From assembly GCA_022865965.1 (NCBI GenBank), contig JALHTS010000296.1, forward strand, positions 1-5,094: a stretch of DNA of 5,094 nt, read 5' to 3'. Origin of the DNA: Ignavibacteriaceae bacterium. Lineage in GTDB: Bacteria; Bacteroidota; Ignavibacteria; Ignavibacteriales; Ignavibacteriaceae. Under the pieces are notes generated by a model. That model was not told where the DNA came from. It did no database searches and saw only the letters and a program-made list of their open reading frames with translations. A program made the translations under genes and the position numbers. Each line of letters begins with the position of its first letter. Within the stretch, counting starts at the first letter, position 1. Shown here piece after piece: positions 1 through 5,094 of the stretch.

Positions 1-1
1 A

Positions 2-574
2 TTTAAAGGAATGGGCATTTCTTATTGTGCAACATGTGATGGCGATTTTTTTCAGGATAAGGAAATTATAGTTATTGGTGGTGGTAACTCGGCTTTGGAA
101 GAAGCGGTCTCTTTAACTAAATACGCTTCAAAAGTAACGGTGGTGCATCAGTTCGATAACTTCCAGGCTCTTGAACACTATGTTGATGAGGCAAAGAAAA
201 ACGAAAAAATAAATTTTATTATGGAATCGAAGATAGTAGAATTTATTGGCGGTGAGAAACTTGAATCTGTAAAAATACAGCATCAGGCGACTAATGAAAT
301 AACGGAGATTAAAATTGATGGAGTGTTCATCTTTATAGGTTATGTGCCTAATACAGAATCGTTAGAGGCAATCGAACTGAATGAGTTTAAAGAAATTGTG
401 GTTGATAAAAATATGAAAACAAATATTTCGGGAGTTTACGCTGCAGGTGACTCCATTCAGAAAAAATACAGACAGGTTACTACAGCAGTTGCTGATGGAA
501 CGATTGCAGCTTTAAGTGTTGCAGAATATGTCAATAATATTAAAAAATTAATTAACGAAACAGAAGTCGTTTAA
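2..574 (+). CDS. trxB: Thioredoxin reductase-like FAD/pyridine-nucleotide disulfide oxidoreductase, 5'-truncated
   Basis: The reading frame is already open at the window edge (F-K-G precedes the first visible Met at 11), so this is the C-terminal ~190 residues of a protein that is usually ~310 long; the N-terminal FAD-binding part is missing. Visible in order: the redox motif SYCATCDG (Cys-Ala-Thr-Cys, around 23-46), the dinucleotide-binding loop IGGGNSALEEA (around 74-106), and the C-terminal FAD motif GVYAAGDS followed by YRQVTTAVADG (around 431-496). These are the hallmarks of low-molecular-weight thioredoxin reductase, a cytoplasmic flavoenzyme that passes electrons from NADPH through FAD and the Cys pair to thioredoxin. 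Odd: the HRRxxxR segment that normally holds the NADPH 2'-phosphate reads HQFDNFQ (146-166), with all three arginines replaced. The electron donor may therefore not be NADPH, and the thioredoxin substrate is assumed from family. The stop overlaps the next start by one base. Confidence 0.88.
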   Translation, partial: FKGMGISYCATCDGDFFQDKEIIVIGGGNSALEEAVSLTKYASKVTVVHQFDNFQALEHYVDEAKKNEKINFIMESKIVEFIGGEKLESVKIQHQATNEITEIKIDGVFIFIGYVPNTESLEAIELNEFKEIVVDKNMKTNISGVYAAGDSIQKKYRQVTTAVADGTIAALSVAEYVNNIKKLINETEVV

Positions 575-1209
575 TGTCGCAAAGTAAATCAATGCCCGGG
601 AATAAAAATCATTGGTATGACGGAATATTTTATGATGTTGTCATCGCTCCGAATCAAGACAAATCCTTCAGTCATGTAAAAAATATAATTGAACCAAATT
701 CAACCTTAATTGATGTCGGCTGCGGTACAGGGCGACTTGCCTTTCAAATAGCAGACAAATGCAGAAAAGTTGATGCATTAGATCTTTCAAAAAGAAATAT
801 TGACCTTGCTAACAAGAAACTAGCTAAGAATTCTAAAAATAATATTCAGTTTATTCATGCCGATGTTTTAAATCATTTAAATGGAACTAATCAGAAGTAT
901 GACTACGCTGTTCTCTCTTATGTAATTCACGAAATTGATGAAAGCTTAAGAGAACAAATCTTAAAAGAACTTTCCAAGGCAGCTGAAAAAATTATTGTCA
1001 TTGATTACTTAGCTCCAAGAACAAAAGGAATGTGGAGTTTACTCAATGAAATTATTGAGTATGTTGCGGGCAGAGAACACTACTCAAACTTCAAAACATT
1101 CATTGCGGGAAACGGAATAAAAGGATTATCTAAAAGAACCGGTTTAAAAATTGTAAATGAAATTAAAGATAACCCTGCGACAAGTCATTTAGTGGTTTTA
1201 GAAAAGTAA
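574..1209 (+). CDS. Class I SAM-dependent methyltransferase, substrate unknown
   Basis: 211 residues with a Rossmann-type methyltransferase core: motif I LIDVGCGTG (residues 45-53) binds SAM, D70 in VDALDLS is the acidic residue expected to contact the ribose, HAD at 95-97 fits the adenine-contacting motif, and YDYAVLSYVIHEI (109-121) is the strand-4 motif, followed by a strand IIVIDYLAP (140-148). The N-terminal HWYDGIFYD resembles the cap helix of UbiE-like enzymes, but nothing fixes the substrate. Only two cysteines are present (C50, C63), which argues against an ArsM-type arsenite methyltransferase. No signal peptide or membrane segment is seen, so it is probably cytoplasmic. The ATG at 574 shares its A with the reductase stop (TAATG). 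A weak AGAAG (562-566) lies 7 bases upstream, which favours this start over Met7 at 592, where no ribosome site is seen. Coupling to the reductase suggests joint expression. Confidence 0.85.
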   Translation: MSQSKSMPGNKNHWYDGIFYDVVIAPNQDKSFSHVKNIIEPNSTLIDVGCGTGRLAFQIADKCRKVDALDLSKRNIDLANKKLAKNSKNNIQFIHADVLNHLNGTNQKYDYAVLSYVIHEIDESLREQILKELSKAAEKIIVIDYLAPRTKGMWSLLNEIIEYVAGREHYSNFKTFIAGNGIKGLSKRTGLKIVNEIKDNPATSHLVVLEK

Positions 1210-1329
1210 AGTTTGACTTTCAAGACAGATTTATCTGAGTAAATAATGAATCAGGAAAGAAATGGGTTAAAAGATGGAGTTTCGAGGTAAAATCGAACAA
1301 AATCTCATTAAATGCCCGGACTAAATCAA
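1210..1329. other. Gene-free spacer after the methyltransferase gene
   Basis: I see no convincing gene or terminator here. It has two weak stem-loops: CAGAT/ATCTG at 1226-1237 (two-base loop, no T-run) and TTCGA/TCGAA at 1281-1297 (seven-base loop). A 14-codon frame from ATG 1246 lacks a clear ribosome site and shows no recognisable content. The transcript of the upstream gene pair may therefore read into the L31 gene. Confidence 0.5.
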
Positions 1330-1348
1330 TTGGAATTAAAAGTCCAAT
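1329..1348. repeat. Short inverted repeat overlapping the putative -35 element
   Basis: ATTGGA (1329-1334) and TCCAAT (1343-1348) form six-base arms around an eight-base spacer. It covers the candidate -35 box of the L31 promoter, so it could be an operator, or it could be chance. There is no T-run after it, so it is not a terminator of the methyltransferase gene. Confidence 0.25.
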
Positions 1349-1358
1349 AATCTATATT
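1330..1358 (+). promoter_or_regulatory. Putative promoter of the L31 gene
   Basis: TTGGAA (1330-1335) and TATATT (1353-1358) are separated by 17 bases, giving 4/6 and 5/6 matches to the sigma-70 consensus. The same bases also nearly fit the Bacteroidota pattern (TTG, about 20 bases, TAnnTTTG; here TATATTTA). It would start a leader of roughly 40 bases before the L31 ATG. The assignment rests on pattern only; AT-rich DNA produces chance matches. Confidence 0.4.
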
Positions 1359-1382
1359 TACAGCCACGATTTTGAATAATAA

Positions 1383-1395
1383 TTGTTAATAAGTC
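1383..1395 (+). repeat. 13-base motif upstream of the L31 gene (copy 1)
   Basis: TTGTTAATAAGTC lies 11 bases before the L31 ATG and recurs with one mismatch at 1748-1760, just before the efflux adaptor gene. It may be a shared 5'-untranslated or operator element, or a chance AT-rich match. Confidence 0.25.
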
Positions 1396-1399
1396 AGGA
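1396..1399 (+). promoter_or_regulatory. Ribosome-binding site deciding the L31 start
   Basis: AGGA lies 7 bases before the ATG at 1407. It is the clearest Shine-Dalgarno-like site in the window and supports the ATG over the in-frame TTG at 1383, which would also put eight unconserved residues before the family's usual MKKGIHP start. Confidence 0.6.
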
Positions 1400-1406
1400 T
1401 TTAATA

Positions 1407-1655
1407 ATGAAAAAAGGCATTCATCCGGGATATAGACCGGTAGTTTTTCAAGATGCATCTTGTGATTTTGCAATCTTAACCCGTTCAACTATTAAAACAA
1501 GTGAAACGGTCAAATGGGAAGATGGGAACACTTATCCATTAGTGAAACTTGAAATTTCAAGCGGGTCACATCCGTTCTTTACCGGAAAACAAAAACTCCT
1601 TGATTCAGCAGGAAGAGTTGAAAAGTTCAACAAAAAATATTCTAAGAAAAATTAA
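1407..1655 (+). CDS. rpmE2: 50S ribosomal protein L31, type B
   Basis: 82 residues matching type B L31 across the whole length: the N-terminus [16 protein letters not shown], the central LTRSTI (24-29), and the C-terminal signature [11 protein letters not shown] followed by [13 protein letters not shown] (residues 52-78). L31 sits on the large subunit at the bridge to the small subunit. The zinc-binding cysteines of type A L31 are absent: the CxxC position before HPF reads S-S-G-S. A single Cys remains at residue 19. In several other bacteria the zinc-free paralogue is induced under zinc limitation by Zur; no convincing Zur box is seen here, and in many lineages type B is the only L31, so zinc regulation is not claimed. 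The gene stands alone, with a candidate promoter upstream and a strong terminator 27 bases after its stop. Confidence 0.96.
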   Translation: MKKGIHPGYRPVVFQDASCDFAILTRSTIKTSETVKWEDGNTYPLVKLEISSGSHPFFTGKQKLLDSAGRVEKFNKKYSKKN

Positions 1656-1681
1656 TTTTTTGTCCCACGGACATTATTCAC

Positions 1682-1708
1682 AAAAGGCCAGCTCTCGCTG
1701 GCTTTTTT
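1682..1708 (+). terminator. Intrinsic terminator after the L31 gene
   Basis: A perfect six-base stem GCCAGC (1687-1692) / GCTGGC (1697-1702) with a four-base TCTC loop is followed by six T (1703-1708). The stem can be lengthened by a G-U pair and the AAAA preceding it against the T-run, so it may also work partly on the opposite strand. It separates the L31 transcript from the efflux operon. Confidence 0.9.
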
Positions 1709-1747
1709 ATTCTTATCAATTTTGAGTGAACCAAATATTTTATTTAC

Positions 1748-1760
1748 TTGTTAATTAGTC
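1748..1760 (+). repeat. 13-base motif upstream of the efflux adaptor gene (copy 2)
   Basis: TTGTTAATTAGTC matches 12 of 13 bases of the copy at 1383-1395. It ends two bases before the ATG at 1763 and 14 bases before the alternative ATG at 1775. Being between the terminator and the operon, it lies where regulatory DNA would be expected. Confidence 0.25.
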
Positions 1761-1762
1761 GT

Positions 1763-2842
1763 ATGGCTGATAAAATGAAAAAAAGAATCAAAAGTATTTT
1801 AATCGGTGTAATAGTAATAGTAGTTTTATTAATTCTATTGCTTCCCAAATTTATTGCCTCCGGAGACGACACACCCGCAAACAGTAATGCTGCGAGAATG
1901 AACATGACAATTTCTGTTAAAGCTCATATTGTTAAGCCTGAAAGATTAAGCAACACAGTTCTTTCAACCGGATCAATAATGGCTAATGAAGAAGTAGAAT
2001 TGCAAAGTGAAACTTCAGGAAAAATTATAAGCATTAATTTCAAGGAAGGTTCTCACGTTACTAAAGGTGATCTTCTTGTTAAGATAAATGATGCCGATCT
2101 TCAGGCACAGTTGAGAAGAGCCGAATCAAAAGTTAAAGTTGCAGAAGAAAAAGAATTTCGTCAGCGCACACTTTTAGAACGTAATCTTATCAGTCAGGAA
2201 GAATATGATAATACTCTCAATGAGTTTAATGCAAGTAAAGCAGACTGTGATTTGATTAAAGCACAGATTGAAAAAACAGAAATTCGGGCTCCTTTTAGTG
2301 GTATTGTTGGACTAAGATCCGTTAGTGAAGGAAGTTTTGTAAACACATCTACAGTTATTGCGCGATTACAAAATCTCAGCAATCTAAAAATAGATTTTTC
2401 TATTCCTGAAAGATACTCTTCAATGGTTCGCCTTGGCGATGAAATAGAATTTCGTGTAAGTGGGGACAATGAATCCTATACAGCGAAAGTCTATGCAATC
2501 GAGCCGAGAATTGACCCCTCCACAAGAACTTTACAGATATGCGCTTTTTGCCGTGTATATAAAAATCTTATTCCCGGTGCATTTGCAAATGTTCAGTTGA
2601 AATTAAAAGAAACAGCGGGTGCTATTCTTGTTCCTTCTGTCTCTATAGTACCGGAATTAAAAGGACAAAGAGTTTATTTGTATAAAGATGGAACTGTTGT
2701 TCCGCAAAATGTTGAAATTGGTATTCGTGAAGAAACAAGAGTTCAGATTTTATCGGGACTTAATGCAGGTGATACAGTTATTACTTCCGGTATTTTACAA
2801 ATCAGACCCGGTGCAAAAGTCAGTATATCAGAGCTTAATTAA
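1763..2842 (+). CDS. RND efflux periplasmic adaptor (membrane fusion protein, HlyD/AcrA family)
   Basis: 359 residues from this start. A basic N-terminus and one hydrophobic segment (about 11-27) anchor it in the inner membrane; there is no lipobox cysteine, unlike AcrA. Then come the first lipoyl half (about 70-110, with SGKI and KEGSHVTKGDLL), a coiled-coil hairpin (about 113-172, with LLERNLISQEEYD), the second lipoyl half (IRAPFSGIVG, 174-183), a beta-barrel (about 208-288, with IDPSTRTLQ) and a membrane-proximal domain (about 290-359, ending LNAGDTVITSGILQIRPG). The protein links the inner-membrane pump to an outer-membrane channel. Odd: three cysteines, C162 in the hairpin and a CxxC pair C260/C263 in the barrel, where the family normally has none. 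No Shine-Dalgarno site is seen. ATG 1763 is chosen, but ATG 1775 (355 residues) is equally possible. It is followed 13 bases later by the pump gene. The substrate is unknown. Confidence 0.93.
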   Translation: MADKMKKRIKSILIGVIVIVVLLILLLPKFIASGDDTPANSNAARMNMTISVKAHIVKPERLSNTVLSTGSIMANEEVELQSETSGKIISINFKEGSHVTKGDLLVKINDADLQAQLRRAESKVKVAEEKEFRQRTLLERNLISQEEYDNTLNEFNASKADCDLIKAQIEKTEIRAPFSGIVGLRSVSEGSFVNTSTVIARLQNLSNLKIDFSIPERYSSMVRLGDEIEFRVSGDNESYTAKVYAIEPRIDPSTRTLQICAFCRVYKNLIPGAFANVQLKLKETAGAILVPSVSIVPELKGQRVYLYKDGTVVPQNVEIGIREETRVQILSGLNAGDTVITSGILQIRPGAKVSISELN

Positions 2843-2855
2843 TAGAAGAATTTAA

Positions 2856-5094
2856 ATGAGTCTTTCCTCAATAAGTATTAAAAGACCTGTCTTAGCTGTT
2901 GTAATGTCAATTACGATAGTTGTGTTCGGGGTGATAGGCTATACTTATCTGGGTGTGAGAGAATTTCCTTCCGTAGATCCTCCAATAATTACAGTTTCTA
3001 CAACTTATGTCGGAGCCAATGCAGATGTTATCGAAAACCAGTTAACAGAACCGCTTGAAGAATCAATAAACGGAATTGCAGGAATTAAAACTTTAACTTC
3101 TGTTAGTCGTGACGGAAGAAGTACAATAACTGTTGAGTTTGACATTGATGTTGATCTTGAGGCAGCCGCCAATGATGTGAGAGACAGAGTTTCACGAGCT
3201 TTATACAATCTACCTCCTGATATTGAAATACCAATTGTTTCAAAAGCAGATGCAGACGCAATACCAATTGTTTTTCTTAATGTGCAAAGCGATACAAGAA
3301 ATCTTCTCGAACTTTCAGAAATAGCAAATAATATTTTTAAGGAAAGACTTCAAACAATTCCCGGCGTTAGCAGTGTTCAAATATGGGGACAGAAAAGATA
3401 TTCGATGCGCTTATGGTTAGATCCGGCAAAGCTCTCTTCATTTCAGCTTACCGCTGTTGATGTGAGAAATGCTCTCGCGAGAGAAAACATTGAATTACCT
3501 TCAGGAAGAATTGAAGGTGACAATACAGAACTTTCAATTAGAACAATGGGCAGGCTCCAGACCGAACAGGAATTTAATAATCTTATTATCAAAGAAGCTG
3601 ACGGAAATATTGTAAGACTTAAAGATTTAGGTTATGCAGAGCTTGGTGCTGAAAATGAACGAACTATTCTAAAGCGTGATGGAATTCCTATGGTTGGTGT
3701 AGTTCTTATTGCTCAAGCTGGTGCAAACAATATTGCAATTGCCGAGGAGTTTTATCGAAGACTGGATCAGATGAAAGCATCTCTGCCGCCTGATATTAAA
3801 ACCGATATCGGTTTTGATGTAACAAAATTTATTCGTGATTCAATTGCAGAAGTTCAACAAACTATCTTAATTGCATTTGGGTTAGTTGTGTTAATAATTT
3901 TTCTTTTTCTGAGAGACTGGCGCACAACTATAATTCCTGTTATTGCCATACCTATTTCTCTTATCGGTTCATTTTTCATAATGTACATTGCAGATTTTTC
4001 AATTAATGTTTTAACTCTTCTTGGAATTGTGCTTGCAATTGGTCTTGTCGTTGATGATGCAATAGTCGTGCTTGAAAATATTTACGCAAAGATTGAAAAC
4101 AGAATGGAACCAACGGAAGCCGCAAGAAAAGGTGTCGCGGAAATTTTCTTTGCAGTAATTTCGACCACAGTTGCACTTGCTTCAGTTTTTTTGCCCGTTA
4201 TCTTTTTACAAGGATTAACAGGAAGATTATTCAGAGAGTTTGGTATCGTAGTTGCGGGAAGCGTTATCATTTCATCTTTTGTTGCTCTCACATTAACACC
4301 AATGCTCAGTTCAAGAATTCTGAAGAAAAGGGAAAAACACAATAAGTTTTACGAGCTAACGGAACCTTTCTTCAGAAAAATTAATGAAACTTATAAAAAA
4401 CATTTAACTCTTTTTATGAGTAAAAGATGGCTGACATTTCCGGGCATTGCTGTCATTATTGTAATGAGCTATTTCCTTTTCAGGTCTATTCCTTCAGAAC
4501 TTGCGCCTCTTGAAGACAGAAGTCGTTTAGTATTATCAGTTACCGGTCAGGAGGGCGTTACTTTTGAGTATCTGGATAGATTTATGGATGAATTAGTTGA
4601 AGTTATTAGTGATAAAGTTCCTGAAAGAGAAGGAATTATTTCTGTTACTTCGCCCGGATTTGGCGCATCAAGTTCTGTCAATTCCGGTTTTGTAAATTTA
4701 ATTCTTAAACAACCAGATCAAAGGAAGCGATCACAACAGCAAATTGCTGATCAGCTTACTCCTGCTGTTAACACACTAACAGGTGCAAGAACTTTTATAA
4801 CACAACAACAAACGGTAGGCGGTTCAAGACGCGGTGGGCTTCCTGTGCAGTTTGTTATTCAAGCTCCGAACTTTGAAAAGCTGCGTGATTTCCTCCCAAA
4901 GTTTTTAGATGAAATGAGAAATTATCCTGTCTTTACTGTTTTCGATGCAAACTTGAAATTCAATAAACCCGAGATACAGCTTTCAATTGACAGGCAGAAA
5001 GCCAGTGCATTGGGAGTTTCTACCAGCGATATTGCACAAACCATTCAAGCTGCTTTTAGCGGACAACGATTTGGATTTTTCATTAAAGATGGAA
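2856..5094 (+). CDS. RND multidrug efflux inner-membrane transporter (AcrB/MexB-like, HAE1 type), 3'-truncated
   Basis: An uninterrupted frame of 746 codons runs off the right edge; family members are about 1030-1050 residues. Visible in order: TM1 (about 11-31), then the conserved FPSVDPP (37-43); the first porter subdomains with LPPDIE and IPGVSSVQIWG; the TM2-TM4 bundle (about 334-410) with FLRDW (W355) and the proton-relay motif GLVVDDAIVVLEN, whose Asp pair is D400/D401 (equivalent to AcrB D407/D408); TM5-TM6 (about 429-487) ending LTPML; and TM7 (about 525-545) before ELAPLEDRS and the second porter half. The DD motif marks the hydrophobe/amphiphile exporters rather than the heavy-metal branch. 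It would work as a trimer exchanging protons for drugs. TM8-TM12, with the Lys/Arg/Thr part of the relay, lie outside. A weak AGAAGA (2844-2849) lies six bases before the ATG. It is co-transcribed with the adaptor; no outer-membrane partner is visible. Confidence 0.96.
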   Translation, partial: MSLSSISIKRPVLAVVMSITIVVFGVIGYTYLGVREFPSVDPPIITVSTTYVGANADVIENQLTEPLEESINGIAGIKTLTSVSRDGRSTITVEFDIDVDLEAAANDVRDRVSRALYNLPPDIEIPIVSKADADAIPIVFLNVQSDTRNLLELSEIANNIFKERLQTIPGVSSVQIWGQKRYSMRLWLDPAKLSSFQLTAVDVRNALARENIELPSGRIEGDNTELSIRTMGRLQTEQEFNNLIIKEADGNIVRLKDLGYAELGAENERTILKRDGIPMVGVVLIAQAGANNIAIAEEFYRRLDQMKASLPPDIKTDIGFDVTKFIRDSIAEVQQTILIAFGLVVLIIFLFLRDWRTTIIPVIAIPISLIGSFFIMYIADFSINVLTLLGIVLAIGLVVDDAIVVLENIYAKIENRMEPTEAARKGVAEIFFAVISTTVALASVFLPVIFLQGLTGRLFREFGIVVAGSVIISSFVALTLTPMLSSRILKKREKHNKFYELTEPFFRKINETYKKHLTLFMSKRWLTFPGIAVIIVMSYFLFRSIPSELAPLEDRSRLVLSVTGQEGVTFEYLDRFMDELVEVISDKVPEREGIISVTSPGFGASSSVNSGFVNLILKQPDQRKRSQQQIADQLTPAVNTLTGARTFITQQQTVGGSRRGGLPVQFVIQAPNFEKLRDFLPKFLDEMRNYPVFTVFDANLKFNKPEIQLSIDRQKASALGVSTSDIAQTIQAAFSGQRFGFFIKDG

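Noticed and set aside
1226..1237. CAGAT/ATCTG palindrome as a terminator of the methyltransferase gene
   Set aside because: The stem is AT-rich, the loop is only two bases and no T-run follows.
1246..1290. Possible 14-residue leader peptide between the methyltransferase and L31 genes
   Set aside because: There is no clear ribosome-binding site, no conserved content and no attenuator-like structure following it; such a frame is expected by chance.
591..1319. AATGCCCGG present at 591-599 and again at 1311-1319
   Set aside because: The nine-base match is not extended on either side; one copy is inside a coding region and the other in the spacer, so chance is the simplest explanation.
1722..1750. 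TTGAGT (1722-1727) with TACTTG (1745-1750) as a promoter for the efflux operon
   Set aside because: The spacing of 17 is right, but the -10 box matches only 2 of 6 consensus bases and also fits the Bacteroidota -7 pattern poorly.
1748..1762. TTG start at 1748 for the efflux adaptor
   Set aside because: ATG codons at 1763 and 1775 give a normal basic N-terminus before the membrane segment; the TTG lies in the AT-rich motif shared with the L31 leader, and nothing supports its use.
2194..2469. Open frame of 91 codons on the minus strand inside the adaptor gene
   Set aside because: It lies wholly antisense to a well-supported coding region and its translation has no recognisable domain.
3005..3208. 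Open frame of 67 codons on the minus strand inside the pump gene
   Set aside because: It is antisense to conserved RND sequence; its low-complexity Ser/Thr/Leu content is typical of a shadow frame.
4082..4342. Open frame of 86 codons on the minus strand inside the pump gene
   Set aside because: It is antisense to the TM5-TM6 region of the pump and has no recognisable features.
1..5094. CRISPR arrays, tRNA or rRNA genes, insertion sequences, attachment sites
   Set aside because: No direct repeat array, cloverleaf, transposase or terminal inverted repeats were seen on either strand.

Overview
The window is about 5.1 kb of AT-rich bacterial DNA with every supported gene on the + strand. It holds five genes: the 3' part of a thioredoxin reductase-like flavoprotein, a class I SAM-dependent methyltransferase, ribosomal protein L31 (type B), an RND efflux periplasmic adaptor, and the 5' three quarters of an RND (HAE1-type, AcrB-like) inner-membrane pump. 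The organism is Gram-negative, because an RND adaptor and pump need a periplasm and outer membrane. AT-rich composition, a non-zinc L31 of this form, weak or absent Shine-Dalgarno sites and the style of the RND proteins would fit the Bacteroidota/Chlorobiota/Ignavibacteria group. That placement is inference, not something the sequence proves.

Layout. Positions 1-574: C-terminal part of a TrxR-like protein (N-terminal FAD segment off the left edge), with an intact CATC redox centre but a replaced HRRxxxR NADPH-phosphate motif. Positions 574-1209: methyltransferase, overlapping the reductase stop by one base (TAATG), so the two are probably translationally coupled. Positions 1210-1406: about 200 bases without a gene, holding a plausible promoter and small inverted repeats. 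Positions 1407-1655: L31 type B with a good ribosome-binding site. Positions 1682-1708: a clear intrinsic terminator. Positions 1763-2842 and 2856-5094 (running off the right edge): an adaptor-pump operon with a 13-base gap.

The window thus contains three transcriptional blocks: a redox/methylation pair, a single ribosomal protein gene closed by a terminator, and an efflux operon. No outer-membrane TolC-like partner and no regulator of the pump are visible. The adaptor and pump would join an outer-membrane channel to export drugs or other small amphiphilic molecules using the proton gradient.

I see no convincing wholly new system. The points most worth a second look are the altered cofactor motif in the TrxR-like protein, its coupling to a methyltransferase of unknown substrate, and a CxxC pair in the adaptor's beta-barrel domain where cysteine is not usual.
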